In this document: positions 16,997-25,435 of the stretch, piece by piece
Numbering within the stretch: the first letter of the stretch is position 1
Layout: every line of letters begins with the position of its first letter
Assembly (NCBI GenBank): GCA_023389105.1
Contig: JAEWEY010000001.1
Coordinates: 62,001 to 126,000 of the forward strand
DNA length: 64,000 nucleotides
DNA from: Pseudomonadota bacterium
GTDB lineage: Bacteria; Pseudomonadota; Alphaproteobacteria; Sphingomonadales; Sphingomonadaceae
Direction: 5' to 3'
Made by a program: the position numbers and the translations under genes
Notes under the pieces: generated by a model
Database searches by the model: none
What the model saw: the letters and a program-made list of their open reading frames with translations, nothing else
What the model was told of the DNA's origin: nothing

Positions 16997-17476
16997 CTAA
17001 AGTTGTAAAGCAAGCGTAATGGCGTCGTGGCGTTCGCCGTCCGGAGAATGATAATAATTGCGGCGGCGGCCAACCGCTTCGAAGCCGCCCTCACGATACA
17101 TGACCGTCGCTGGATTACCGTCGCGGACTTCCAGATGCACTTTGCTCAAGCCGGAATTTCTGGACCGCGCCAGAAAATCTTCAAGCAGATTGCGGCCGAC
17201 GCCGCGGCGATGACGCTCCGGCAAAACGGCTAGCAGAAGCAATTCGGCTTCGTCGGCAACGCGCCGATCCAACGCGAAGCCGACGATCTGATGATCACGC
17301 ATATCGCAGGCGACGCTAAGGGACACACCGGTCATCGGCAGGATCCCCGCAAGTTGCGAGCGGGTCCAAGCCTCGCCGTAGGTTCTCCCGAATGCGGCTT
17401 CCATCACGGTCATTACCGCGTCCAGATCCGCCGACGTGCCCTCGTTGATGCGGACATCGCTTTCGACGGTGGCCAT
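16997..17476 (-). CDS. rimI: Ribosomal protein alanine N-acetyltransferase RimI-like (GNAT)
   Basis: 159 residues from ATG 17476. GNAT fold with acetyl-CoA loop LPERHRRGVGRNLLEDFL near residue 89, then HLEVRDGNPATVMYREGGF. RimI acetylates the N-terminus of ribosomal protein bS18. An upstream in-frame extension overlaps tsaB and is not expected to be translated. The ATG overlaps the tsaB stop by one base (TGATG). The tsaB-rimI pairing is common in bacteria. Confidence 0.9.
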   Translation of the reverse strand: MATVESDVRINEGTSADLDAVMTVMEAAFGRTYGEAWTRSQLAGILPMTGVSLSVACDMRDHQIVGFALDRRVADEAELLLLAVLPERHRRGVGRNLLEDFLARSRNSGLSKVHLEVRDGNPATVMYREGGFEAVGRRRNYYHSPDGERHDAITLALQL

Positions 17477-18087
17477 CAGGCGGCGGCCGGCAGGCGCGCG
17501 TCGGGCGCGCGGGCGTAGACGGGACGGGGATCGAGCGTGCGCAACTCCGTAGGCAGCTTCAGGGCATTGGCGGCGGAGGGCCAAGCCTCGCGCGATGACC
17601 CAAACCCCCTCGCGCTAACGAGAGCCCCCGCGCCTGACCCGAGAACCAGCGGAGCGTTGGTCGCTTGGCCGGCATCGGCGGGCTGCGCGTTGATGACTTC
17701 CGTGGTCCGGGCCAGGGTTTCGCCGTTGAATTGCTGCACGAAGATTTCCCCGTGGCCACCAAGCACGGCGGCGGCGACTTGCTCGTCAGTTGCTGCACCC
17801 GCTGCAATCAGCGCCAGCGAGCTCATTCCTGCAAGATGAGCGTTCCACCCGATCGCTAACCCGTGAGCCGCCGCGATGGCGACGCGGATACCGGTAAAAC
17901 TCCCCGGGCCCACGCCGACCAGAATTTGCGTCGCCGCTTGATCTGCCATGACCTCGGCAATCAGCGGCATCAGCCGCTCGGCGTGTCCGCGTCCGATCAC
18001 TTCATCGGCCGATGCCACGCAGCGTCCTTCGCCGTCGAACAGGGCGACGGTGCAGGCGGCGCTTGACGTGTCGAAAGCGAGCAGCAT
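17476..18087 (-). CDS. tsaB: tRNA threonylcarbamoyladenosine biosynthesis protein TsaB
   Basis: 203 residues from ATG 18087 (a GTG at 18108 is also in frame). It is the regulatory partner of TsaD in making t6A37 of tRNA. The N-terminal ASKHA fold opens LLAFDTSSAACTVALFDG; GRGHAERLMPLI and GVGPGSFTGIRVAIAAAHGLA are family signatures. The start is chosen because LLAFDTS aligns with the usual TsaB N-terminus; neither start has a strong ribosome-binding site. Confidence 0.93.
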   Translation of the reverse strand: MLLAFDTSSAACTVALFDGEGRCVASADEVIGRGHAERLMPLIAEVMADQAATQILVGVGPGSFTGIRVAIAAAHGLAIGWNAHLAGMSSLALIAAGAATDEQVAAAVLGGHGEIFVQQFNGETLARTTEVINAQPADAGQATNAPLVLGSGAGALVSARGFGSSREAWPSAANALKLPTELRTLDPRPVYARAPDARLPAAA

Positions 18088-18140
18088 TTCTGACGTGATA
18101 GTGGTCACAAGCGCGTCAACGCTGCAACCCCTGCAAAAGC

Positions 18141-18707
18141 TCAGACGGCTTCGACGCTTTCAACTTCCGGCACGTAATGGCGGATCAGGCTTTCGATGCC
18201 GCGCTTGAGGGTGATCGTCGACGAAGGGCAGCCCGCGCAGGCGCCGTGCATCGAAAGATACAGGTGGCCGTCGCGATACCCCTTGTAGACGATGTCGCCA
18301 CCGTCTTGTGCAACCGCAGGTCGAACACGAGTCTCGATCAATTCCTTGATCTGGTCGACGATGTCCGCGTCAGCGGGGTCTTCCTCGAAATCGTCGGCAA
18401 CGTGAATGGCCGCGGCCGAGCCAGGCGCGAACAGCGGCGCGCCGGTCACGAAATGGTCGAGCAACGTCTCCAAAACCAGCGGCTCGAGATCGGTCCACGA
18501 CACACCAGGCGCGGCGGTAACTGAGACGAAGTCGCTGCCGTAGAACACGCCCTCAACCATGCCGCTGTCGAACAAGGCTCGCGCAAGCGGCGATGCTTCG
18601 GCGCTCTCGGCATCCGCGAAATCACGGGTGCCGCTGTCCATGACGGCCTGTCCCGGGAGGAACTTGCGGGTGGCGGGATTTGGCGTCTGCTCGGTGCGAA
18701 TCAACAT
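18141..18707 (-). CDS. Nfu-type iron-sulfur cluster scaffold (NifU family)
   Basis: 188 residues. The N-terminal Nfu_N domain (MLIRTEQTPNPATRKFLPG) is followed by the NifU C-terminal domain with the cluster-binding pair Cys157 and Cys160 in HGACAGCPSS. It carries 4Fe-4S clusters to target enzymes such as the radical-SAM and respiratory proteins. Standalone gene between the cytochrome b gene and tsaB on the same strand. Confidence 0.95.
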   Translation of the reverse strand: MLIRTEQTPNPATRKFLPGQAVMDSGTRDFADAESAEASPLARALFDSGMVEGVFYGSDFVSVTAAPGVSWTDLEPLVLETLLDHFVTGAPLFAPGSAAAIHVADDFEEDPADADIVDQIKELIETRVRPAVAQDGGDIVYKGYRDGHLYLSMHGACAGCPSSTITLKRGIESLIRHYVPEVESVEAV

Positions 18708-18738
18708 GCTCGCGATGTGGTCATCGAAGATGGGTCAA

Positions 18739-19395
18739 TCAACCACCGAATGGCGGGGCGCCGGCAATCACCCATCGCGTGATGCCGATTGCGATGAGCA
18801 AGCAGACAACGGCCACCCACCACTTTCCCGGGCGCATGACGGGCAGGTTGGCGTCCACATCGCTGCGCCCGCTAATCATTGCCGGCAACAGTCTGCGACC
18901 GCGCACATGATAAAAGACGATTGCCGCCAGATGGAGGACGATCAGCGCGAGCAGGACATAGAACGAGCTCTCATGCAGTTCCCGCGCCCAGTCCGAAGTC
19001 TCAACGCTGACGAGCTTGTAAAGGGGACCCGTGACGATCCCGTCCTCGTCCTCGGCGATGAGCCCAAGCCCGACCTGGACGGCAGTGGCTCCAAGGAGCG
19101 CCAGAACGCTGATCGCGCCGAGCGGATTATGCCCGATGCCTTCCCAGCTGCCGCGCAAGTAACTCAACACCGCTTTCGGGCCGCGCACGAAACCGGCGAA
19201 GCGCGCGGTAGAGCTGCCGACGAAACCCCAAAGCAAGCGGAAGATCAGCAGCGTAAGCACGCCGCATCCCGACCAGATGTGCCAATCCGCGTGATGATAT
19301 TCCGCCGACCACCAACTGAAGGCGATCAGCGCGGCAAGTAGCCAGTGGACGATTCGAACCGGAAAATCCCAGACCCGCTGCCGCCTAGCGCTCAG
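18739..19395 (-). CDS. Cytochrome b561-like membrane protein, apparent CTG start
   Basis: About 218 residues. Four transmembrane segments carry candidate heme-ligand histidines: FPVRIVHWLLA in helix 1, then EYHHADWHIWSG, LHESSFYVLL and VLHLAAIVFYH. It resembles the prokaryotic cytochrome b561/Ni-Fe hydrogenase b-subunit family. The only GTG in the frame (19260) would delete helix 1 with its histidine, and a stop at 19420-19422 limits upstream extension. The frame between them has no ATG, GTG or TTG. A CTG at 19395 lies 8 bases after a GGAG and overlaps the stop of the cytochrome c gene, so I take it as start. It probably receives electrons from, or passes them to, the coupled cytochrome c. 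Confidence 0.8.
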   Translation of the reverse strand: MSARRQRVWDFPVRIVHWLLAALIAFSWWSAEYHHADWHIWSGCGVLTLLIFRLLWGFVGSSTARFAGFVRGPKAVLSYLRGSWEGIGHNPLGAISVLALLGATAVQVGLGLIAEDEDGIVTGPLYKLVSVETSDWARELHESSFYVLLALIVLHLAAIVFYHVRGRRLLPAMISGRSDVDANLPVMRPGKWWVAVVCLLIAIGITRWVIAGAPPFGG

Positions 19396-19859
19396 TGCTT
19401 CATCTCCGCACGATACTTGTCATGACAGGCCTTGCAGGTGCCGGCGAGGTCACCGTAGCTGGCCTTGGCGGCCGCCATGTCGCCCTTGGCCGCGATGGCT
19501 TTGAACGCCTGCGCCGATTGCTGGAAGGCGCGGTTCTTCGCCACGAAGTCAGGCCAGTTCTGCCAGATCTCGGGCTTGGCGCCGTTCTTACCGACTTCGG
19601 GACCGCTACCCTTGGCGAACCAGGTCGAGGACTTGGCGGCGAGCGAAGCGACCTGATCGGCCGACGCCTTCACTGTCGAGGCGTTCGGGGTCGGGGAGTC
19701 GAATTCGCGGCGAAGCACTTTGAACTGCTTGCCGATATTCTCCATGCCCTCGTGGCGCTCATGCGCGATCTGCGCGGCCTTCTTGCCGCTGACCGCGGCG
19801 ACACCGGCCGTCGCGGCGATCGCCGCCAGGGTTGCAACTGCAATCGGAACGATGCGCAT
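19392..19859 (-). CDS. Class II cytochrome c (cytochrome c' family)
   Basis: 155 residues. A signal peptide (MRIVPIAVATLAAIAATAG) directs it to the periplasm. The heme motif CKACH is close to the C-terminus (Cys142, Cys145, His146), as in cytochrome c'. The body is a four-helix bundle with KPEIWQNWPDF, typical of the family. The start at 19859 has GAGGAG 5 bases upstream. The downstream cytochrome b gene overlaps its stop. Cytochromes c' bind NO or serve electron transfer; which applies is not clear. Confidence 0.92.
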   Translation of the reverse strand: MRIVPIAVATLAAIAATAGVAAVSGKKAAQIAHERHEGMENIGKQFKVLRREFDSPTPNASTVKASADQVASLAAKSSTWFAKGSGPEVGKNGAKPEIWQNWPDFVAKNRAFQQSAQAFKAIAAKGDMAAAKASYGDLAGTCKACHDKYRAEMKH

Positions 19860-19883
19860 GGGCACTCCTCGTGAAAAACAACC

Positions 19884-20783
19884 TTAGTCTTGCGGGACTT
19901 TCCAGCTGTCGTCGATCATTTTGATGATGCCGGAAAAATCCTTGTTGCCGCCGCCGCGGTCGACGAAGCGCTGGAACAGCTCCTCCGCCTCCGCGCCCAT
20001 CGGCGTGTAGGCGCCCACGCTGCGCGCCGCATCGGCCGCGAGCTTCAGGTCCTTGAGCATCAGCGCCGCCGCAAACCCGCCCTCGTAATCGCGGTCGGCC
20101 GGCGTTTCCGGACCGACACCGGGGACGGGGGCATAGCTGGTCATCGACCAGCTCTGGCCCGAAGCCTTGGACGAAATGTCGAAGAACACCTGCGGGTCGA
20201 GCCCGAGCTTCTGCGCCAGCACGAAGGCTTCGCACGTCGCGACCATCGTCGCGCCGAGGATCATGTTGTTGCAGATCTTCGCCGCCTGACCCGCGCCGAG
20301 CTGGCCCGCATGGATCACGGCCTTGGCCATCGGCTCGAGAAACGGCTTCGCGCGCTCGAACTGCGCGTCGGTGCCGCCGACCATCAGCGCCAGCTGCCCC
20401 GCAGCCGCCGCGGCGATGCCGCCGGACACCGGCGCATCGAGGAAGTCGAAGCCCCTAGCCGCCATTTGCGCACCGACTTCGCGGGCGCTGTCGACGTCGA
20501 TGGTCGAGCAGTCGATCAGCAGCGCGCCAGGCTTAGCGTTCGGTGCGACATCGTCGTTGTAGACCGCGCGCACATGCTTGGCCGCCGGAAGCATGGTGAT
20601 GACGACGTCCGCGTCCTTCACCGCTTCCGCCGCCGACGCTGCAGCGCTGCAACCCGCCTCCGTCGCTTTGTGCACCGCCTCGGAAACAAGGTCGAACGCG
20701 CGGACCTCATGTCCAGCCTTGGCCAAGTTCGGCGCCATCCCGCCACCCATGTGGCCGAGGCCGATGAACGCAATCTTCGCCAT
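19884..20783 (-). CDS. mmsB: 3-hydroxyisobutyrate dehydrogenase
   Basis: 299 residues. It oxidises 3-hydroxyisobutyrate to methylmalonate semialdehyde with NAD+ in valine breakdown. N-terminal Rossmann motif FIGLGHMGGGMAPNL, substrate motif DAPVSGGIAAAAAG and the catalytic Lys in GQAAKICNNM are present. Last gene of the minus-strand valine cluster, 3 bases after the enoyl-CoA hydratase gene. Confidence 0.95.
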   Translation of the reverse strand: MAKIAFIGLGHMGGGMAPNLAKAGHEVRAFDLVSEAVHKATEAGCSAAASAAEAVKDADVVITMLPAAKHVRAVYNDDVAPNAKPGALLIDCSTIDVDSAREVGAQMAARGFDFLDAPVSGGIAAAAAGQLALMVGGTDAQFERAKPFLEPMAKAVIHAGQLGAGQAAKICNNMILGATMVATCEAFVLAQKLGLDPQVFFDISSKASGQSWSMTSYAPVPGVGPETPADRDYEGGFAAALMLKDLKLAADAARSVGAYTPMGAEAEELFQRFVDRGGGNKDFSGIIKMIDDSWKVPQD

Positions 20784-20786
20784 GAC

Positions 20787-21563
20787 TCAGCGACCCTTCC
20801 AGTTACCCGGCCGCTTCTCGACGAAGGCGGCCATTCCTTCTTCCTGATCCTCGGTCCCGAAGAGGCCGTGGAACAGGCGGCGCTCGAAATTGATTCCCTG
20901 CGCCAGCGGCATTTCGAAGGTCGCGTTGACCATTTCCTTGGTCGCGACCGCCGCCAGCGGAGCCATTCCGGCAATCTGCTCGGCGACCTTGAGCGCCTCC
21001 TCGAGCAGTTCGGCAGCGGGCACGACCTTGGCGACCAAACCGGAGCGCTCGGCCTCGGCGGCGTCCATCATCCGCCCGGTCAGGCACATTTCCATGGCCT
21101 TCGCCTTGCCGACCGCCAGCGTCAGCCGCTGCGATCCGCCCATTCCCGGCGTGACGCCAAGCTTAATTTCCGGCTGGCCGAACTTGGCGGTGTCGGCGGC
21201 GATGATGAAATCGGCCATCATTGCGACCTCGCAACCCCCGCCCAGCGCGAAGCCGTTCACTGCCGCGATCCAGGGTTTGCGGGTGCGCGTGACCTGCTCC
21301 CATCCAGCGAAGAAGTTCGCCGAATACATGTCGGCGAACCCCTGCGGCTGCATTTCCTTGATGTCGGCGCCGGCCGCGAAGGCCTTCTCACCACTGCCGG
21401 TCAACACCAGGCAACGTTGCCCTGCGTCCGCATCGTAGTCGGCGAAGACGTCGATCAGATCCTTCAGGACCTGGCTGTTGAGGGCATTCAGCGCCTGCGG
21501 GCGGTTGAGCGTGACCAACGTCACTGCGCCCCGCCGTTCGACCAGAACCGTTTCGTAACTCAT
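20787..21563 (-). CDS. Enoyl-CoA hydratase, probably methacrylyl-CoA hydratase
   Basis: 258 residues, usual crotonase length. Oxyanion and CoA motifs: AFAAGADIKEM near residue 66, NGFALGGGCEVAM near 105 and FGQPEIKLGVTPG near 132, with both catalytic glutamates present (in GGGCE and GQPE). It lies between the 3-hydroxyisobutyryl-CoA hydrolase and mmsB genes, which suggests hydration of methacrylyl-CoA. Crotonases are promiscuous, and short-chain crotonyl-CoA would also fit. Confidence 0.93.
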   Translation of the reverse strand: MSYETVLVERRGAVTLVTLNRPQALNALNSQVLKDLIDVFADYDADAGQRCLVLTGSGEKAFAAGADIKEMQPQGFADMYSANFFAGWEQVTRTRKPWIAAVNGFALGGGCEVAMMADFIIAADTAKFGQPEIKLGVTPGMGGSQRLTLAVGKAKAMEMCLTGRMMDAAEAERSGLVAKVVPAAELLEEALKVAEQIAGMAPLAAVATKEMVNATFEMPLAQGINFERRLFHGLFGTEDQEEGMAAFVEKRPGNWKGR

Positions 21564-21572
21564 CGTCGCTCC

Positions 21573-22649
21573 CTAGAAATCGAACGGGCGCCATTGCTCC
21601 TCGACGGGCAGCGGCTCGAAAAAGGCTTCGACGTCGCGGTCGCCGATCACCTCAGGCCGGGCGGGTCGCCAGTTGGGCTTATTGTCCTTGTCGATCAGAA
21701 GGGCGCGCACGCCTTCCTTGAAATCCGGATGATGGATCAGGCGGACCATGATGCCATACTCCATCCGCATCTCGTCGACGAAGTGTAGCTGATAGGGGCT
21801 TTCCTGGAGTAGCCGTAGGCTGACCTTGCAGGCCATCGGCGACTTGGCGCGGATGGTTGCCGCTTCCTTCTCGGCCCAGGCGTCTCCTTCCGCCGCTCCG
21901 CCATCGAGCGCGTCGAGAATGTCCTCCAGCCGGTCGGACGCGAAATAGCGGTCGATCTTCTGCAGGTTGCCCATGATGCGGGCTTCGGGGACATATTCCT
22001 CGCTGAGCTCGTCGAGCACCGCCTGAACCCGGAACGGTTGCTCGATAATCCGCTCCTTGGCTTCCTCGAGCCGGTCCGAAGGCAGATAGTGTGTCGCGAG
22101 CCGCAGGCGCAGGCACTCGGCGCCATCCAGCCGCGCGCCCGTGAGCGCCAGGAATTGCGCGAGCCGCCCACGCAGCCGCGACAGATACCGCCCACCGCCG
22201 ACGTCGGGGAAAATGCCGATCGTCGTTTCCGGCATGGCGAGCACGGTCCGCTCGGTCGCCACGCGGTAGCGGCAAGGGCAGGCGATCCCGACACCGCCGC
22301 CCATCGTGACGCCGTCCATGAAAGCGACGCCGGGCTTGGCGTAGGTATATTCGAGGTGGTTGAGCCGATATTCGTCGAAGAAGAAGGCGCGTGCCGCGGC
22401 TTCATGGCCTTCGACATCCTGGCTGATGCCGACGACGTCGCCGCCGGCGCAGAAGCCCCGGCCCTCGGCATGGTCGATGAGGATGATGCGCACGTCGGGA
22501 TCGTCGCGCCACTCGATCAGCGCGTTGGCCATGTCGCGGACCATCTGCCGGTTGAGGCTGTGCAGCGCGCGCGGGCGATTGAGACGCAGGCGTCCGGCGA
22601 GTCCCTGCTTGAACGTCAGCACGTCCTGGTTGGTCACGGGCATGTCCAT
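21573..22649 (-). CDS. 3-hydroxyisobutyryl-CoA hydrolase
   Basis: 358 residues, about 100 longer than a crotonase, as expected for this hydrolase. Motifs: GRGFCAGGDVVG, DGVTMGGGVGIA and PETTIGIFPDVGGGRYLSRL. It releases 3-hydroxyisobutyrate for mmsB. The ATG at 22649 overlaps the phaC stop by one base (TGATG), so it is translationally coupled to phaC. The frame is open further upstream but only inside phaC. Confidence 0.93.
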   Translation of the reverse strand: MDMPVTNQDVLTFKQGLAGRLRLNRPRALHSLNRQMVRDMANALIEWRDDPDVRIILIDHAEGRGFCAGGDVVGISQDVEGHEAAARAFFFDEYRLNHLEYTYAKPGVAFMDGVTMGGGVGIACPCRYRVATERTVLAMPETTIGIFPDVGGGRYLSRLRGRLAQFLALTGARLDGAECLRLRLATHYLPSDRLEEAKERIIEQPFRVQAVLDELSEEYVPEARIMGNLQKIDRYFASDRLEDILDALDGGAAEGDAWAEKEAATIRAKSPMACKVSLRLLQESPYQLHFVDEMRMEYGIMVRLIHHPDFKEGVRALLIDKDNKPNWRPARPEVIGDRDVEAFFEPLPVEEQWRPFDF

Positions 22650-24280
22650 CACGGCATCATCGCGTAGCGGCCGGGCGCCGGCTCGATGGGATTCTTCGGC
22701 TGACGAGCAGCCACCGTTTTCTTGCTGCCGTGACTGGTCAGCCAATTGGTCCACCACGGCCACCAACTCCCCTCATGGCGCTCGGCGTTCTCCAGCCAGG
22801 CCTTGGCATCCGCCGGCTGATCCTTGCCGGTCCAGAAGCCGTGCTTGTTGGCCGCCGGCGGGTTGATGACGCCGGCATTGTGGCCCGATCCGCCGAGCAC
22901 GAAGTCGGCGCCGATATCGCGCGCGCCGCGGTAGACCGCATCCCAGGCCGACACGTGGTCGTCCTTCAGTGCGATGACCAGCATCGGGGTCTCGATCGCA
23001 CCCAGGTCGATCGGCGTGCCTTCAACCTCAAACCCCGCGGGGTCCTTCAGCTTGTTGTCGAGCAGCAGGTCGCGATTGTAGCTCTTGAGGAACGCCGCTG
23101 GGATCCGCGCGCCATCCTCGAACCAAAAAAGAAGGTCGGACGGCGGGGCAGGGCGGTCGAGCAGGTAGTGATTCACCACCGACGACCAGATCAAATCGTT
23201 CGCACGCATCGCCGCGAACAGCCGCTGCAGCTCCAGGCTGTCGACGTAGCCCTGGCTGTCGAGATGGTCCTCGAGCGCCGACAAATGGCTCTCGTGCACG
23301 AACGCCGCCCAGTCGCGCATGTCGGAAAAGTCGACCAGCGAGCCGATCAGCGTCGCGCTGTTGACCTCTTTCCCGCGCCCCTTCGCAGCCAGATAGGCGA
23401 GCGCGATCGCCGCCAGCGTTCCGCCCAGGCAAAAAGAGAACAGGTCGGGCGCGGCGCCGGTGCGCTCGCGAACTGCGCCAATCGCCTCGACGATGCCCTC
23501 GACGACGTAGCTGCCGACGTCCTTGTCCTTGTGCGCGTCGCCCGGGTTCACCCAGCTGATCACGAAGACCGTGCGGCCCTCGTCGACCAGCCACTTCACC
23601 AGGCTCTGCCGCGGCACGAGGTCGATCATGTAGAAACGGTTCACTAGCGGCGGCACGTAGAGCAGCGGCTCCGCGGCAACCTTCTCCGTCGTCGGCCTGT
23701 ACTGGATCAGCTGGAACAGCTCGTTCTCAAACACCACGGCGCCGGGCGTCGCGGCGATCGTCTCGCCTTTCTTGAACGCATCGGGATCGGTTCGGCGTTG
23801 GACGATGCCCTTGCCGCTGCCGATATCCTCCATCAGGTGTGCGAAGCCCTGGACGAGGTTCTGGCCGCCGGTTTCCTTGGTGCGCTTGACCACCTCGGGA
23901 TTGGTCGCCGCGAAGTTGGTCGGCGCGATCGCGTTCAGATATTGGTCGAGCATGAAGCGCGCCATGGCGCCCTGCGAGGTGTCGCCGGTCGTCGTCTCGA
24001 CCGTGTCGCGCAACTGCTTCGACGCCAGCAGATAGGCATCGCGGATGGCGCGATAATAAGGGTCGTCTTGCCATTCGGCGGCCGAGAACCGGCGGTCGCG
24101 CGGTTTCTCGGTCGGCTTGCCCGACAGCGCGTTGGTCCAGAAGTCTCCCCACTGCCTCGCGGCGTTCAGCTGGACATTGAGCAACTCGGTCGGACGGGTC
24201 GCGAAACCCAGCGCCGTCTCGCCCGCCGCCTGAGCGAGCGCGAACGGATCGAAGGGAAGCGTCGGCTTGCGGCTGGCCAT
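22649..24280 (-). CDS. phaC: Class I poly(3-hydroxyalkanoate) synthase
   Basis: 543 residues. An N-terminal PhaC_N domain is followed by an alpha/beta-hydrolase domain. The lipase-like box SFCLGGT holds catalytic Cys284; Asp in ALKDDHV (about 440) and His467 in GSGHNAGV complete the triad. It polymerises (R)-3-hydroxyacyl-CoA into polyester granules. The length is a little below that of R. eutropha PhaC1 (589). It starts 1 base after the acyl-CoA dehydrogenase stop and is coupled to the hydrolase. No phaA, phaB, phasin or phaR is nearby. Confidence 0.95.
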   Translation of the reverse strand: MASRKPTLPFDPFALAQAAGETALGFATRPTELLNVQLNAARQWGDFWTNALSGKPTEKPRDRRFSAAEWQDDPYYRAIRDAYLLASKQLRDTVETTTGDTSQGAMARFMLDQYLNAIAPTNFAATNPEVVKRTKETGGQNLVQGFAHLMEDIGSGKGIVQRRTDPDAFKKGETIAATPGAVVFENELFQLIQYRPTTEKVAAEPLLYVPPLVNRFYMIDLVPRQSLVKWLVDEGRTVFVISWVNPGDAHKDKDVGSYVVEGIVEAIGAVRERTGAAPDLFSFCLGGTLAAIALAYLAAKGRGKEVNSATLIGSLVDFSDMRDWAAFVHESHLSALEDHLDSQGYVDSLELQRLFAAMRANDLIWSSVVNHYLLDRPAPPSDLLFWFEDGARIPAAFLKSYNRDLLLDNKLKDPAGFEVEGTPIDLGAIETPMLVIALKDDHVSAWDAVYRGARDIGADFVLGGSGHNAGVINPPAANKHGFWTGKDQPADAKAWLENAERHEGSWWPWWTNWLTSHGSKKTVAARQPKNPIEPAPGRYAMMP

Positions 24281-24281
24281 G

Positions 24282-25424
24282 CTACTGGCGCAGCATGTCG
24301 CGGCTGACGATCACCCGCATGATCTGATTGGTGCCTTCCAGGATCGAGTGCACGCGAAGATCGCGCCAAAAACGCTCGATCGGATAATCCTGTAGGTAAC
24401 CGTAACCGCCGTGGAGCTGCAGCGCGCGGTCTACCACCGACGAGCCCGTGTCGGTCGCCAGGCGCTTGGCCATCGCCGCAAAGCGCGTCTTGTCCGGTGC
24501 ATTCGCGGTCACCTTCGCGGCTGAGACGTAGAGCAGGTAGCGCGATGCCTGCAGCTCGGTCTCCATGTCGGCCAGCGTGAACTGCGTCGCTTGGAAGTCG
24601 GCGATCGGCGTACCGAACTGCTTGCGCTCCTTCGTATATTTCACCGCCTCGTCGAGGCACCGCTGCGCGCCGCCCAGCGAGCAGGCGCCGATATTTAGCC
24701 GACCGCCGTCGAGGCCCATCATCGCAATCCGAAAACCTTCGCCCTCGCCACCGACGCGGTTGGCGACGGGCACGCGAACCTCATCGAAATTGACCTGCGC
24801 GGTCGGCTGCGAATGCCAACCGAGCTTCTTTTCCTGCGCGCCGAAGCTGACGCCCTTCATGTCCTTGTCGATGACCAGGCAGGAAATGCCCTTGGGACCT
24901 TCCTCGCCGGTGCGAACCATGGTCACATAGACCTCGTTCTCGCCGCCGCCCGAGATAAAGGCCTTGGAGCCACTGACGACATAATGGTCACCGTCGAGCA
25001 CCGCCTTGGTCTTGAGCGCCGCGGCGTCCGACCCCGACGACGGCTCGGTCAGGCAGTAACTGCCCATCCGCTCCATGGTGATCATCGACGGCAGATATTT
25101 CTGCTTCACCTCAGCCGAGCCGAAGCGGTCGATCATCCAGCTCGCCATATTGTGGATCGAGATAAAGGCGCTGGTCGACGGGCAGCCATAAGCCATGGCT
25201 TCCATGATCAGCGCGGCTTCCAGTCGGCCGAGGCCGATGCCGCCGCTCTCCTCGCTGACATAGATCGACCCGAAGCCGAGCTCCGCCGCCTCACGGATCG
25301 TGTCGCGCGGGAAGATGTGCTTCTCGTCCCACTCGGCGGCATTGGGGGTGATCGCGTCGGCCGTGAACTTGCGCGCCATCTCCTGGATCTGGAGCTGGTC
25401 GTCGGTCAGATCGAATTGGGTCAT
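24282..25424 (-). CDS. Acyl-CoA dehydrogenase, probably isobutyryl-CoA dehydrogenase
   Basis: 380 residues. FAD enzyme of the short/branched-chain type: SYCLTEPSSGSDAAALKT (about 127-144), SGSKAFISGGGE, DRALQLHGGYGYLQDYPIE and the catalytic Glu in HSILEGTNQIM near 365. In this valine cluster it would make methacrylyl-CoA from isobutyryl-CoA. ATG start, 11 bases before the next upstream gene (glutathione transferase). Confidence 0.92.
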   Translation of the reverse strand: MTQFDLTDDQLQIQEMARKFTADAITPNAAEWDEKHIFPRDTIREAAELGFGSIYVSEESGGIGLGRLEAALIMEAMAYGCPSTSAFISIHNMASWMIDRFGSAEVKQKYLPSMITMERMGSYCLTEPSSGSDAAALKTKAVLDGDHYVVSGSKAFISGGGENEVYVTMVRTGEEGPKGISCLVIDKDMKGVSFGAQEKKLGWHSQPTAQVNFDEVRVPVANRVGGEGEGFRIAMMGLDGGRLNIGACSLGGAQRCLDEAVKYTKERKQFGTPIADFQATQFTLADMETELQASRYLLYVSAAKVTANAPDKTRFAAMAKRLATDTGSSVVDRALQLHGGYGYLQDYPIERFWRDLRVHSILEGTNQIMRVIVSRDMLRQ

Positions 25425-25435
25425 CGGCGGGCGCT

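Noticed and set aside
19258..19260. GTG as the start of the cytochrome b gene
   Set aside because: It would delete the first transmembrane helix with its conserved histidine; CTG 19395 has a ribosome-binding site and gives the full helix.
19890..21788. Plus-strand open frame of 632 residues across mmsB, enoyl-CoA hydratase and the hydrolase gene
   Set aside because: Antisense of three well-supported genes with repeated Asp/Arg/His composition and no family motif.
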